A stretch of 64,000 bases of DNA from UBA3263 sp964586765 (GCA_964586765.1 CAZPHN010000002.1:90468-154467); one strand, 5' to 3'. Numbered from the stretch's first letter, positions 33,640 through 42,030 are shown. Notes: a model not told the origin generated them from the sequence alone. Numbers and translations: made by a program.

Positions 33640-33909
33640 TTAAAAAGTGTCATCAAGGTGTCGCCGAGGTGTCTCGGCGGGTTTTCGGCTATGTTTTTTC
33701 GTTGTCTTCTTTTCTTTACGTATTGACGGTTCGCTCTGGCTTGCAGGGACTATTGTGTCCGGTACCGGAGCGGCGACGGGAACGGTCGGGGTGGCTTCGA
33801 TGCCTGTTTCAGGAGTCTGCCGCCTGAGGGCAATAATGCCGAGAAGGGCGGCGAGTATCACTGCCAGCAGACAGAGTCCGGTCCGTTCGGCTCTGGATAA
33901 CTTACCCAT
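33640..33909 (-). CDS. Small membrane protein, unknown
   Basis: An 89-aa protein. One TM helix lies at ~10-28 (TGLCLLAVILAALLGIIAL), then a Pro/Val/Thr-rich stretch and a basic tail (RKEKKTTKKHSRKPAE). No family recognised. The start overlaps the transporter stop (ATGA), which supports it as a real, translationally coupled gene. It may be an accessory protein of the transporter, but that is only a neighbour-based guess. Confidence 0.6.
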   Translation of the reverse strand: MGKLSRAERTGLCLLAVILAALLGIIALRRQTPETGIEATPTVPVAAPVPDTIVPASQSEPSIRKEKKTTKKHSRKPAETPRRHLDDTF

Positions 33910-35243
33910 CAGAGCAGCGGCGAGATGAGCACCAGCAGAATCAGTGCCGGAGCTATATAACGGATAATGAACAGACAGATACCTATGATGCGTGAACGCA
34001 GGGTGCCGTTGTTGGTAAGCTGACGCTCAAGAAGCGAGTGAGGAGCTATCCATCCAACAAATATACATACCCCTATGGCTGCTATGGGCAGCAGAATCTC
34101 TGCCGTCAGGAAGTCGAGAAAGTTAAACATAGGTATGCTTAACGAGCATACTCCGCTGAGTAACAGCAGCGGAATCATGACCCAACAGCAGGCGGCACGG
34201 CGCGAAAGGTGAGCGCGGTCCTGAAGGCAGCGGATAACCACCTCGATGATACTTACGGTCGAGGTCAGCGCGGCGATGGCAAGTAGCAGGAAGAACAGCG
34301 ATGACCACAGACCCGTCAGCGGCAGACGCACGAAAACCTCCGGCAAGGTGCTGAACACCAAGGTAGTGCCCGCAACTCCATGGTCGGCAAGTCCGAACGA
34401 CGTGACCGCCGGGAATATAATCATACCCATCATGACGGCAACCAAGATGGAAAGAAGCGACACAGTGCTTGCAGTGCGCGCCAGCGGGGTTTCAGGCGGA
34501 TAATATGACGCATACGTAATCAGAATGCCCATACCGAGGCTCAGCGAGAAAAATGCCTGTCCGAGTGCCGAAAGGATAACATCGGGAGTTATTTTTGAAA
34601 AGTCGGGACGGAAAAAGTAAACCAGTCCCTCGGGAGCCTTGGGCAGAGTGACGGATACTATGCAGAAGGCGAGCAGAAGCAGGAAGAGCATCGGCATAAG
34701 TATGTTGCTCAGACGCTCGATTCCTTTCTTTACGCCGCCCAAAAGAATGGCAAGATTAAGAAGTACCACTATGACGGTGAAAATCAGCGGATGGACACCT
34801 CCGGAAATATACTCATCCATTTTCATGGCGAAAAGCTCTGTTCCGGGCTCCACACCACCTTCCGGCGCATAGAGATTTCCGGTAAGTGACTCATAGAGGT
34901 ATTCTAACGTCCAGCCTGCCACCACCATGTAAAATACACCGATTAGAAACGCCGTCATTACCGACAGCGCGCCGACAATGCGCCATTGTTTATGCCGGGG
35001 TGCTACCTTTGAGAAGTCGCCTATGGCGTCTGTACCTCCTGCCCGCCCCAGCGAGAACTCGGCGAGCATTACCGGTATACCTAAAACCAATACGCACAGG
35101 ATATAAACTATAAGGAATGCGGCTCCACCTCCCTGCTGAGCTTCAGCGGGAAAACGCCATATGTTACCCAGACCTACGGCTGAGCCTACTGTTGCGGCTA
35201 TTAAGCCTATTTTTGAAGAAAAATGTGTATTATTTACTGACAT
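33909..35243 (-). CDS. Sodium-dependent transporter (NSS/SNF family)
   Basis: A 444-aa LeuT-fold Na+ symporter, probably for an amino acid or amine. TM1 has the conserved KIGLIAATVGSAVGLGNIWRFP with the unwound Gly-rich Na+/substrate site, read in two parts (AATVGSAVGLGNIWRFP). About 11-12 TM segments follow, with the TM6-TM8 region (ILSALGQAFFSLSLGMGIL, LLLAIAALTSTVSIIEV). The start is moved to the fifth residue of the open frame (MSVNNTHF), because a TACATTTG promoter box at 35253-35260 overlaps the upstream ATG. Confidence 0.92.
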   Translation of the reverse strand: MSVNNTHFSSKIGLIAATVGSAVGLGNIWRFPAEAQQGGGAAFLIVYILCVLVLGIPVMLAEFSLGRAGGTDAIGDFSKVAPRHKQWRIVGALSVMTAFLIGVFYMVVAGWTLEYLYESLTGNLYAPEGGVEPGTELFAMKMDEYISGGVHPLIFTVIVVLLNLAILLGGVKKGIERLSNILMPMLFLLLLAFCIVSVTLPKAPEGLVYFFRPDFSKITPDVILSALGQAFFSLSLGMGILITYASYYPPETPLARTASTVSLLSILVAVMMGMIIFPAVTSFGLADHGVAGTTLVFSTLPEVFVRLPLTGLWSSLFFLLLAIAALTSTVSIIEVVIRCLQDRAHLSRRAACCWVMIPLLLLSGVCSLSIPMFNFLDFLTAEILLPIAAIGVCIFVGWIAPHSLLERQLTNNGTLRSRIIGICLFIIRYIAPALILLVLISPLL

Positions 35244-35252
35244 AACGTGCTG

Positions 35253-35260
35253 CAAATGTA
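35253..35260 (-). promoter_or_regulatory. -7 promoter box for the NSS transporter
   Basis: TACATTTG on the minus strand; transcription from near 35248 leaves about 5 nt before the ATG at 35241-35243. Confidence 0.5.
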
Positions 35261-35300
35261 TAACTTTTCTGTGAATTTTGCAAATTTGAGGAAAAATGCT

Positions 35301-35308
35301 TAACTTTG
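35301..35308 (+). promoter_or_regulatory. -7 promoter box for tRNA-Leu
   Basis: TAACTTTG ending 8 nt before the first base of the tRNA. Confidence 0.65.
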
Positions 35309-35316
35309 CGGTGTCT

Positions 35317-35400
35317 GCTCGAATGGTGGAATGGTAGACACGAGGGACTTAAAATCCCTTGACCATTGCGGTTGTGCGGGTTCGAGTCCCGCTTCGAGCA
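35317..35400 (+). tRNA. tRNA-Leu (anticodon TAA)
   Basis: An 84-nt class-II tRNA. The acceptor stem pairs GCTCGAA with TTCGAGC, the anticodon loop is CTTAAAA on the stem AGGGA/TCCCT (anticodon TAA, reading TTA codons), a long variable arm follows, and the T arm is GCGGG-TTCGAGT-CCCGC. Discriminator A at 35400. CCA is not encoded. Confidence 0.96.
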
Positions 35401-35407
35401 CGCTTTA

Positions 35408-35446
35408 AGAGACTGTTTGACAAGTTCAGACAGTCTCTCTTTGTTT
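35408..35446 (+). terminator. Terminator after tRNA-Leu
   Basis: AGAGACTGT pairs with ACAGTCTCT (9 bp) and is followed by CTTTGTTT. It starts 8 nt after the tRNA. Confidence 0.75.
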
Positions 35447-35499
35447 GGGAGAGACATGCTCGTCCTCGCGTGCCTGTAACTGACGGTGGAAGTAAAAGG

Positions 35500-35536
35500 T
35501 TATTGCAATAAAAAAGGTGCCTCCTTTCGGGGCACC
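35500..35536 (-). terminator. Minus-strand terminator in a gene-free stretch
   Basis: GGTGCC pairs with GGCACC across the loop TCCTTTCGG. On the minus strand the hairpin is followed by TTTTTTATTG, so it would end a leftward transcript starting somewhere in 35550-35830, where I find no convincing gene. Confidence 0.6.
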
Positions 35537-35539
35537 CGG

Positions 35540-35835
35540 GTTAGTGTTAGTAAGTAAAGATTGTTGTTTTTATATATGTATGGTGTTTCGGTTTCGAGGA
35601 GAGCTGCTTACGCTATTTGGCGATTGCTGATGCGTCGATTTCAGACGCAGCGTTGAGGCCGACGGCCTGCAACGGAAATTTCTATCTCCGGCTGACCGCC
35701 GGCTCCCCTCATGGAGTAGTATTAGAGAGAAATTCTTTCGTTTGTCTATATAACGCGAGGTCCGGGGATTTTGTTCGGGGCAGCCGGGTAAAGTTTGCAA
35801 ATTTTTAGAGGAAACGATTGGATATTATAGTATTT
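35540..35835. other. Gene-free region with several hairpins
   Basis: No believable ORF. Palindromes include GCGTC/GACGC (35632-35636 with 35644-35648), GGCC-GAC-GGCC (near 35660), GCCGG-type pairs (CCGGC at 35688-35692 with GCCGG at 35698-35702) and AATTTCT/AGAAATT (35677-35683 with 35728-35734), which enclose one another. It could be a small RNA read leftward to the terminator at 35500-35536, or a degraded intergenic repeat. Confidence 0.4.
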
Positions 35836-35839
35836 TGTT

Positions 35840-35847
35840 TAAATTTG
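35840..35847 (+). promoter_or_regulatory. -7 promoter box for the 184-aa membrane protein
   Basis: TAAATTTG. It lies downstream of the first in-frame ATG (35835), so translation more likely starts at 35904. Confidence 0.5.
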
Positions 35848-35903
35848 CCGCCATAGTCGTGTTATTATCACTGGTTTCACTATTTAAATCACATTCTTCT
35901 ATA

Positions 35904-36458
35904 ATGAAATTGCGTTATTTTTTGCTAAGCGTATTGTTCTGGGTTGTTGGCGCGGCTTCAGCTCAGGAAATAATCACGGATGTCAATGACTACATAGTCA
36001 CTACTGATACAGAGGAGGTCATTCCGGCTGCCGATAAGTCGGTTGTTATTCTTTCAATCGATGAGTATAAGCGGCTGATTCAGTTTCATACCACGGCTGA
36101 GTCTTTGCGCATGAAGGCTCGCACGTATCGTTCAATCGGATGGATTGGCGGCGGTGCTATTGCGGGGCTTGGCATTGTCTTAGGCGGTACTTGGTGGGCA
36201 ATATCGGATTTTTTCCCGATAATGGTCGTATATGCGTTGCCTACAATCGTTGTAGGTTCAATATGGTGTCTCGCATGGAATTTGAGTGCTAACACATATG
36301 ACCGGCGGGCACGCGCCATGGAGACCACGACGGCGTCAATTTTCAGCAACGAAATTTTACGCTTCGGCAATAAATCGCTGACTGCCGGCGTAAACGTAAT
36401 GAACAATCAGCATACGCACACCGCCGCCGTAGGCGTCGGTCTCTCCCTCTCCTTCTAA
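35904..36458 (+). CDS. Exported/membrane hypothetical protein (184 aa)
   Basis: I do not recognise this protein. It has a signal peptide (FLLSVLFWVVGAASAQE), then ~70 residues of mixed content (VVILSIDEYKRLIQFHTTAE). Two adjacent TM segments follow (IGGGAIAGLGIVLGGTWWAI, FPIMVVYALPTIVVGSIWCL) and a short Asn/His-rich tail (NNQHTHTAAVGVGLSLSF) that ends in Phe, like an outer-membrane strand. The start is at 35904 because a promoter box lies between it and the earlier ATG. Convergent with the next gene, 4 nt apart. Confidence 0.6.
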   Translation: MKLRYFLLSVLFWVVGAASAQEIITDVNDYIVTTDTEEVIPAADKSVVILSIDEYKRLIQFHTTAESLRMKARTYRSIGWIGGGAIAGLGIVLGGTWWAISDFFPIMVVYALPTIVVGSIWCLAWNLSANTYDRRARAMETTTASIFSNEILRFGNKSLTAGVNVMNNQHTHTAAVGVGLSLSF

Positions 36459-36462
36459 CCGG

Positions 36463-37821
36463 TTATTCGGTGCGGGGAGCGGGGGCGTAGGCTCCGAGTG
36501 TGGTGCCGCGGTCGCGTCCGTGGCGGTCCGTGGCGGATAGTTCGGGATGGTCAAGAGCGGGGTTGGCTGCGGTAATGATTGGTGAATCCGTCAGCGGGAG
36601 GTAGTCAAAGGTATACTCCTTGAGGTCATAGTCAAGCAGAGGGTCTTTCTCCCATATACAGTCAAGATAGCGGGCATCATCTTTTCCCTCAACGGTGAAA
36701 CATACACGCCTGAACCATATATCGGCGGTTTCCGGAGTTTCGGAGTATTTGCCCACGGGGGTGTCGCGGCCGTAGATTATAGTGTTGACAAACTCGGCGT
36801 GAGTGTTTTCGGGGTCAAGGAACTCCACAATCGCCATGTCGGGCCATTTGAACAGGTACCAGTTGGCAAGCGTAGAGCGATGGAACTGAAAATCACCCCC
36901 TTCGGCAATCAGCAGTGCCGAAGCCGCGTTGCTAAGCTCGGAGCCGAGGCTCAGTATTTTCGACCCGCCGCGGGCAGCAATCAGAGTGGAACCGGAGTTA
37001 TATATGCGGCAGTTTTCAAGACGGAGGTCGGCGAGCGAGTCAAGCAGCACGCCGTTGCAGGTATTGACAATTTCCGTATGGCTCAGCCTGTTGCCGGTAG
37101 ATTGGCGACCGAAGGTTACACCCGCCCACTGGTTCGACATTATATCATAGCTGATGTCGGCAACGACATTGCCCGTGCGGTCGCCGCGCATTACTACCGG
37201 CAGCTCAACGGTGCCCTCGGTAATCAATGTGCCTTCAACCTTCAGTGCTCCCTTGTCGTGAAAGAGCAGGGCTGTGCCTGCCTCAAGCGTAAGGGTCGCT
37301 CCGGGTGCCACACGCAGGGTGTCGAATATTATATGTGGCATCTCGGCGGTCCAGCGCGCTGATTCTGTGATGGTCTCATCGCGATGGCGGCTCACATTCT
37401 GGGCAAGAGCCTTGACGGTTACGGAGCGGGTAACTCCGTTGGTGGTCACGTCGAGCTTATCGTTCATTTCTAATGGCGTGGCTGTAGGTGTCTCCGGAAG
37501 TGTACACTCCACAAAAACGTAGATGGAGTCATTGGGGCGAATTTCAATATCGGTAAACTCACGTCCGCTCCGTCCGTCCACGTTGATGCGGAACATGGAG
37601 CCGTCGCGTAGAGCCACACGGCTGAGATTAATCTGCTTGGAATTGCGGTTGTAAATCATCAGCATCGACGTTGGCGACGGATTTTCAGTAAACTGCACCC
37701 CCATGTCCAGCTCCTCGACCGAGAACGAAGGCTGCGCCGACGGATGAGTGTCAAACCCATCCTCAATACAGCCTGTAAGCGTCAAAAATATTGCGATATA
37801 AAAAAGAATGCGCTTCATCAT
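36463..37821 (-). CDS. Right-handed beta-helix lipoprotein
   Basis: A 452-aa lipoprotein (lipobox FLTLTGCIED). Residues ~35-150 form an Ig-like/abnormal-spindle-type beta domain (MLMIYNRNSKQINLSRVAL, RPNDSIYVFVECTLPE). Residues ~155-370 look like a parallel beta-helix: LRVAPGATLTLEAGTALLF and GALKVEGTLITEGT, then NTCNGVLLDSLADLRLENCR, as in polysaccharide-lyase-like or adhesin helices. No catalytic residues identified. The C-terminus (TLGAYAPAP) ends in the GA(Y/F) pattern often closing such proteins in Bacteroidetes. Two adjacent Met codons precede KRILFYI; I use the first. Confidence 0.7.
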   Translation of the reverse strand: MMKRILFYIAIFLTLTGCIEDGFDTHPSAQPSFSVEELDMGVQFTENPSPTSMLMIYNRNSKQINLSRVALRDGSMFRINVDGRSGREFTDIEIRPNDSIYVFVECTLPETPTATPLEMNDKLDVTTNGVTRSVTVKALAQNVSRHRDETITESARWTAEMPHIIFDTLRVAPGATLTLEAGTALLFHDKGALKVEGTLITEGTVELPVVMRGDRTGNVVADISYDIMSNQWAGVTFGRQSTGNRLSHTEIVNTCNGVLLDSLADLRLENCRIYNSGSTLIAARGGSKILSLGSELSNAASALLIAEGGDFQFHRSTLANWYLFKWPDMAIVEFLDPENTHAEFVNTIIYGRDTPVGKYSETPETADIWFRRVCFTVEGKDDARYLDCIWEKDPLLDYDLKEYTFDYLPLTDSPIITAANPALDHPELSATDRHGRDRGTTLGAYAPAPRTE

Positions 37822-37896
37822 AATAGATAAACGCAAACTTGATGGTGTTTATTATATGGAATCCGCGAGGAAGAGAGGTCTTCCTCCTGACGGTAT

Positions 37897-38241
37897 TTAA
37901 AGGACTGCCGCGATTCTTCTAATTCGCGAAAGCCGTTCGATTAGTTTTACATCTTTTGCCGCTTTGTTTTTGTTATAAGCCGTTTGCAAGTTAATCCAAA
38001 AGTCAGCATCGATTCCCAATGCGGCTTCAAGCATCATGGAGTGTTCAATGGTAAAGTCTCTCTTACCGTTAATCATTTCGTTTATAAGCGACGTGGCAAC
38101 ACCGATTTCAGAAGCCAGAGCCGTTTGGGTAATGCCTCGACATTCAATCTCTTCCCTAAGTATTTCCCCCGGATGGGTAGACGAAAATGGAATGAGATTA
38201 TTGGCTATCATGTTACTGTCAATGTTTGGGAGCTGTATCAT
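37897..38241 (-). CDS. higA: HigA-type antitoxin (HTH)
   Basis: A 114-aa Xre/HigA protein. HPGEILREEIECRGITQTAL opens the HTH, followed by ASEIGVATSLINEMINGKRD (recognition helix) and the HigA tail LGIDADFWINLQTAYNKNKA. It should bind and neutralise the toxin and repress the operon. The open frame reaches 38271, but the ATG at 38241 (MIQLPN) directly follows the toxin stop; another at 38211 is possible. Toxin-first order is typical of HigBA. Confidence 0.85.
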   Translation of the reverse strand: MIQLPNIDSNMIANNLIPFSSTHPGEILREEIECRGITQTALASEIGVATSLINEMINGKRDFTIEHSMMLEAALGIDADFWINLQTAYNKNKAAKDVKLIERLSRIRRIAAVL

Positions 38242-38242
38242 A

Positions 38243-38548
38243 TTATTTATAGTGATTTGAGAGTTCAACAATATTACAAATAGTTAGTTCGTCTTCAGTT
38301 AGAATAAATTCAATTCGGTATTGGCTATTGACTCTTATGGAATATCGTCCTTTTTTGTCACCTTTTAGAGCTTCGAAGTGTAAGGAATTAAATGCATATA
38401 GGTTTTCTGGCTTGGGAATTGCCATGAGTGTCTCAACCCTTTTTCGATAGCGCGTAATAACGTCCGGTTGATAGCGATGTTTCTTGTCGGAACATTTTCC
38501 TTTCTCAAAAAGCTCTTTTAGATATATTTCTTCAAAAATTACAATCAT
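38243..38548 (-). CDS. higB: HigB-type toxin (RelE/ParE fold)
   Basis: A 101-aa toxin. VITRYRKRVETL, then FNSLHFEALKGDKKGRYSIR and VNSQYRIEFIL match the HigB mRNA-interferase family. The start is moved to the ATG at 38548 because a TATCTTTG promoter box lies at 38566-38573, downstream of the earlier in-frame ATG. AT-rich relative to its neighbours. Confidence 0.85.
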   Translation of the reverse strand: MIVIFEEIYLKELFEKGKCSDKKHRYQPDVITRYRKRVETLMAIPKPENLYAFNSLHFEALKGDKKGRYSIRVNSQYRIEFILTEDELTICNIVELSNHYK

Positions 38549-38565
38549 ACGTACTTTTTTCTCTG

Positions 38566-38573
38566 CAAAGATA
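38566..38573 (-). promoter_or_regulatory. -7 promoter box for higBA
   Basis: TATCTTTG on the minus strand, giving a 13-nt leader to the higB start at 38548. Confidence 0.55.
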
Positions 38574-38607
38574 GCATTTTTTCTCAATTTTCACAAATTT
38601 GTGAAAA

Positions 38608-39441
38608 TTATTCTTTTGTGGAGAGCATTTGAAGAAGCCGGCGGTTGAGCTGGCGGCGTTCGGCGTCGAAAATCCAACCCCATTTGTTGAAATAGCGAAT
38701 CATGTTGACCATGTGGATGCGGAGCATCCGGAGCGAGCGGTAGCTTGCAGCACGATGGGCATGTACAATCGTCGCGCCCGGCCAGAAAACCGTGCGGTAA
38801 TGGCGGTGGATGCGGCGCGTAAGGTCAATATCTTCGGGATACATGAAGAAACGCTCGTCAAAGAGGCCGGTGCGCCGGAGGGCATCGGTGCGCAGAAACA
38901 TAAAACTTCCCTGATGGTACGGCACATTTATCTCCTTCGTGTGGTCACGGAACGCAAGCAGATAGCGACGGTTGCGTTTTTCCGTTAGCCGGGAGGGCAG
39001 AAAGCGGCGGAAAATTAAATCAACCGGGGTGGGGAGCATCCTGACAACCTCCTGCTCTCTGCCGTCGGGATAGACCGTGCGCGGAATCAGTTGCCCTATG
39101 TCCTTGTTAGCATCCATGTGGCTAACAATCCGGCTGATAACCTCCGGCGTGAAATGAACATCGCTATTGATAACGAGATGGTAATCCACTTCCGGACGGG
39201 AGAGTGACCGCCTCAATTCGATATTATGGGCTGCTCCGTAGCCAAGATTGCGTCCGGGGTAGACATATTCCGTGCCTAACTCGGCGCAAAATGTCCGGAG
39301 CGAATCGTCGGGTGAGTTGTCAACAATAGCCACATCCGTGACGCCCGCCGCATGGAGCGAGCCGACACACATGCGTAACTCTTCGCGGTCAGTGCGATAA
39401 GTGACAATCGAGGCTCTGACTCTGGAGGAAAAATCATTCAT
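38608..39441 (-). CDS. Family-2 glycosyltransferase (rhamnosyltransferase-like)
   Basis: A 277-aa GT2 enzyme. RASIVTYRTDREEL opens the GT-A fold; VAIVDNSPDD, NLGYGAAHN and YHLVINSDVHF (DxD-like NSDVHF) follow, with the acceptor region QGSFMFLRTDALR and FMYPEDIDLTRRI. No TM segment. It probably builds a surface polysaccharide. The start at 39441 is chosen because TAAATTTG (minus strand, 39451-39458) lies only 10 nt upstream, inside the longer frame. Confidence 0.87.
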   Translation of the reverse strand: MNDFSSRVRASIVTYRTDREELRMCVGSLHAAGVTDVAIVDNSPDDSLRTFCAELGTEYVYPGRNLGYGAAHNIELRRSLSRPEVDYHLVINSDVHFTPEVISRIVSHMDANKDIGQLIPRTVYPDGREQEVVRMLPTPVDLIFRRFLPSRLTEKRNRRYLLAFRDHTKEINVPYHQGSFMFLRTDALRRTGLFDERFFMYPEDIDLTRRIHRHYRTVFWPGATIVHAHRAASYRSLRMLRIHMVNMIRYFNKWGWIFDAERRQLNRRLLQMLSTKE

Positions 39442-39450
39442 AATCACCGA

Positions 39451-39458
39451 CAAATTTA
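39451..39458 (-). promoter_or_regulatory. -7 promoter box for the GT2 gene
   Basis: TAAATTTG on the minus strand, about 10 nt before the ATG at 39441; nearly leaderless mRNA. Confidence 0.5.
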
Positions 39459-39489
39459 CACAAAAATTGGTTAATTGCTGATATTTGCG

Positions 39490-39497
39490 TAAATTTG
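39490..39497 (+). promoter_or_regulatory. -7 promoter box for the DUF3078-like gene
   Basis: TAAATTTG, 26 nt before the ATG at 39524; it is divergent from the box at 39451-39458. Confidence 0.55.
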
Positions 39498-39523
39498 TGG
39501 CGTAAATCATCATTTTTTCAACT

Positions 39524-40867
39524 ATGTTTGCCCGCAATATTTCTATATTTTTTGTCAGCGCGATGTCCGCGCTTGCTATTTCGGCTCAGACGCCTGACGT
39601 ATCCATTGCAGAACTGCTTGGCGAATTGGAGATTGAAGAGACCTATCCCGATGCCCTTTCTGCTGACTCCCTCGCGGTCGAGGCTTTTGAACTTGACTCG
39701 TTTTTGGTTGAACCGCTCCGTCCGGTCGTTCCCCTCTCGCGTGTGATTTTCCTTCCCCCCATATATATGCCTTTCAGCTATGAAATCCAACCCATAGTTC
39801 TCCAAGTAGGCAACAAACATATCATTACCGGGCTCGAATGGCTTCAGTCCGAGGCTGATGCGCGTGCATTTTCCGACCTTATCCGCCAGACCCACGCATT
39901 AAATCATCCTTCTGACGTTCACCTCAACCTCTATACGCTTCCTGAGCCGCCGAAGGTCTACGTCCTGACCGCCGACCCGGAACACGCCACATATACCTTT
40001 ACCGAGGCTCCCTCGCTCTCTACCGCGCCGGTTGATATTCCGCAGACCGAAATCAAAAAACAGCATTGGCTCAATAAGTTCACTACCAACATCCAGTTCT
40101 CGCAGGCTTATGTCAGCCCTAACTGGTATCAGGGTGGCAATAACTCCCTTAACCTGATTGCCGATTTTAAGTATGAGAGCAAGTTGAACACCAAGTTCCA
40201 TCCAAATCTCCTGTTCGAGAACTTCTTCCAGTGGCGTACCGCCCTCCAGAACACCCCTGACGACCCGTACCGCAAATACTCCCTGACCGAAAATCGCTTT
40301 CAGATTAACACCAAATTCGGTTATAAGGCTGCCCACAACTGGTACTATACCATCACCGGTATGCTCAAGACACCTATCTTAAACGGCTACAAGAAAGGGA
40401 CCCAGACCCGCACGGCTTCTTTCCTCTCGCCGGGTGAACTCAACTTCGGTGCCGGTATGACATATAACATGACAACCCAGAATAAGAAGTTCTCTCTCGG
40501 AGTTACCCTCTCGCCTATCTCATATAACCTCAAGACCTGTATCGACAAGAAGATTAATGAAACCTCGTTCGGTATAAAGGAAGGTCACAAGGCGTTACAC
40601 TCCTATGGTTCTTCGGCTGAAATCACATGGTCATGGAATATATGTTATAATGTCAGTTGGTCAAGCCGCATTTTCGCCTTCACTAACTATGACTACTTCC
40701 AAGGCGACTGGCAGAATCAGTTCAAGTTTACCATCAACCGCTTCCTGACCGCAAACCTTAACGTTGACCTCCGTTACGACACTTCCGCCGGTTCTGATTC
40801 CTATTGGCACAAACTTCAGCTTCGCGAGATTTTCTCCCTCGGCTTTACCTATACCTTGTCCCATTGA
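39524..40867 (+). CDS. DUF3078-like outer-membrane protein
   Basis: A 447-aa protein with a signal peptide (FFVSAMSALAISAQ). Residues ~20-175 form an acidic/Pro-rich periplasmic or surface region; ~180-447 is a beta-barrel with alternating aromatic strands (VSPNWYQGGNNSLNLIADF, FKYESKLNTKF, LSPGELNFGAGMTYNM, DLRYDTSAG). The motif WYQGGNNS is typical of DUF3078 proteins of Bacteroidetes. Function unknown. The next gene starts 8 nt later. Confidence 0.75.
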   Translation: MFARNISIFFVSAMSALAISAQTPDVSIAELLGELEIEETYPDALSADSLAVEAFELDSFLVEPLRPVVPLSRVIFLPPIYMPFSYEIQPIVLQVGNKHIITGLEWLQSEADARAFSDLIRQTHALNHPSDVHLNLYTLPEPPKVYVLTADPEHATYTFTEAPSLSTAPVDIPQTEIKKQHWLNKFTTNIQFSQAYVSPNWYQGGNNSLNLIADFKYESKLNTKFHPNLLFENFFQWRTALQNTPDDPYRKYSLTENRFQINTKFGYKAAHNWYYTITGMLKTPILNGYKKGTQTRTASFLSPGELNFGAGMTYNMTTQNKKFSLGVTLSPISYNLKTCIDKKINETSFGIKEGHKALHSYGSSAEITWSWNICYNVSWSSRIFAFTNYDYFQGDWQNQFKFTINRFLTANLNVDLRYDTSAGSDSYWHKLQLREIFSLGFTYTLSH

Positions 40868-40875
40868 TTGCATAA

Positions 40876-41949
40876 ATGGCTAATCCCTCGCAGCGACTCG
40901 AGTCGCTTGACATTCTGCGCGGTTTCGACCTCTTCATGCTTGTGTTCCTCCAGCCCGTGGTCATAGCTATCGGCAGAGTGTGGTGTCCGGGATGGCTCGA
41001 ACCTGTAATGCATCAGCTTGACCATGAAGTATGGGAGGGTTTTCGCTGCTGGGACCTCGTTATGCCTCTTTTCCTGTTCATGACAGGCACGGCAATGCCG
41101 TTTTCGTTCGCAAAATATGCGTCTGAAGGTGCTAATTTCGCGCTTTATCGCAAAATTGCTCGGCGTTTCCTTATTTTATTCCTTCTTGGCATGGTGGTTC
41201 AGGGCAATCTGCTCGGCTTTGACTTCGACCATATCTACATTTATACGAACACACTCCAAGCCATTGCCGCCGGTTATCTTATCAGCGCGCTCATTATACT
41301 GAACGGCAACCTCCGTTGGCAAATTATACTGACCGTACTGCTGTTAGTGGTCTACTCACTGCCTATGCATCTCATGGGTGACTTTACCCGCCACGGAAGT
41401 TTTGCCAACATGATTGACGCCGCAGTCATCGGACGTTTCCGCGGCGACCCGTCATACACATGGCTCTGGAGCAGTCTTACCTTCGGCGTGACCGTCATGC
41501 TCGGCACTTTTGCCGGCTCCCTCATACGTTCGCGCCGCTTTTCCGGCAAACGTACCGCCCTTATCCTCGCCGCTATCGGACTCGGATTAGTGATTGCCGG
41601 CTGGCTCTGGGGATTTTATCAGCCTATAATCAAACGCCTGTGGACCGGCAGCATGACCCTCTATTCCGGCGGATGGTGCTTCCTGCTGATGGCTCTGTTC
41701 TACTGGTGGATTGACGTTTGCGGACATCAGCGCGGACTCCGCTGGCTTAAAATCTACGGTACCAACTCAATCCTCGCCTACATCCTTGGCGAAGTCATCA
41801 ACTTCCGCAGCATCGCCGCCTCGCTTTCCTACGGACTCGCCCCCCGCCTCGGCGACTTCTACGGTGCGTGGCTTACCTTCTGCAACTTCCTCATCGTCTT
41901 CCTGATTCTCCGCTTCCTCTACCGCCATCACCTCCACCTCAAAATCTAA
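40876..41949 (+). CDS. DUF5009 / heparan-glucosaminide N-acetyltransferase-like membrane protein
   Basis: A 357-aa polytopic membrane protein. The N-terminal signature RLESLDILRGFDLFMLVFLQ and the HQLDHEVWEGFRCWDLVMP block, with LFLFMTGTAMPFSF, are those of the DUF5009/HGSNAT-like acyltransferase family. About ten TM segments follow, with the conserved Arg-Lys basic loops. It may transfer acetyl groups to a sugar across the membrane; this is by family analogy only. It lies between the outer-membrane protein gene and the Rel gene. Confidence 0.8.
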   Translation: MANPSQRLESLDILRGFDLFMLVFLQPVVIAIGRVWCPGWLEPVMHQLDHEVWEGFRCWDLVMPLFLFMTGTAMPFSFAKYASEGANFALYRKIARRFLILFLLGMVVQGNLLGFDFDHIYIYTNTLQAIAAGYLISALIILNGNLRWQIILTVLLLVVYSLPMHLMGDFTRHGSFANMIDAAVIGRFRGDPSYTWLWSSLTFGVTVMLGTFAGSLIRSRRFSGKRTALILAAIGLGLVIAGWLWGFYQPIIKRLWTGSMTLYSGGWCFLLMALFYWWIDVCGHQRGLRWLKIYGTNSILAYILGEVINFRSIAASLSYGLAPRLGDFYGAWLTFCNFLIVFLILRFLYRHHLHLKI

Positions 41950-41996
41950 TCATACCTTTCTTTCGGGGTGGGTTTGCGGGTTTGGATTTTTATCCG

Positions 41997-42004
41997 TAAA
42001 TTTG
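41997..42004 (+). promoter_or_regulatory. -7 promoter box for the Rel/SpoT run
   Basis: TAAATTTG, 26 nt before the ATG at 42031. It sits after the first in-frame ATG (41968) and so supports the later start. Confidence 0.55.
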
Positions 42005-42030
42005 GGGCAATAAAAAGTAAAGAGATTGTT

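Noticed and set aside
35317..35400. tRNA-Leu as an integration site for the region to its right
   Set aside because: No duplicated tRNA 3' end and no integrase are found in the following kilobases.
35570..35800. Minus-strand open frame of 76 codons in the gene-free stretch
   Set aside because: Its composition is low in hydrophobic structure, it has no promoter or homologous look, and the palindromes in the DNA explain the stretch better.
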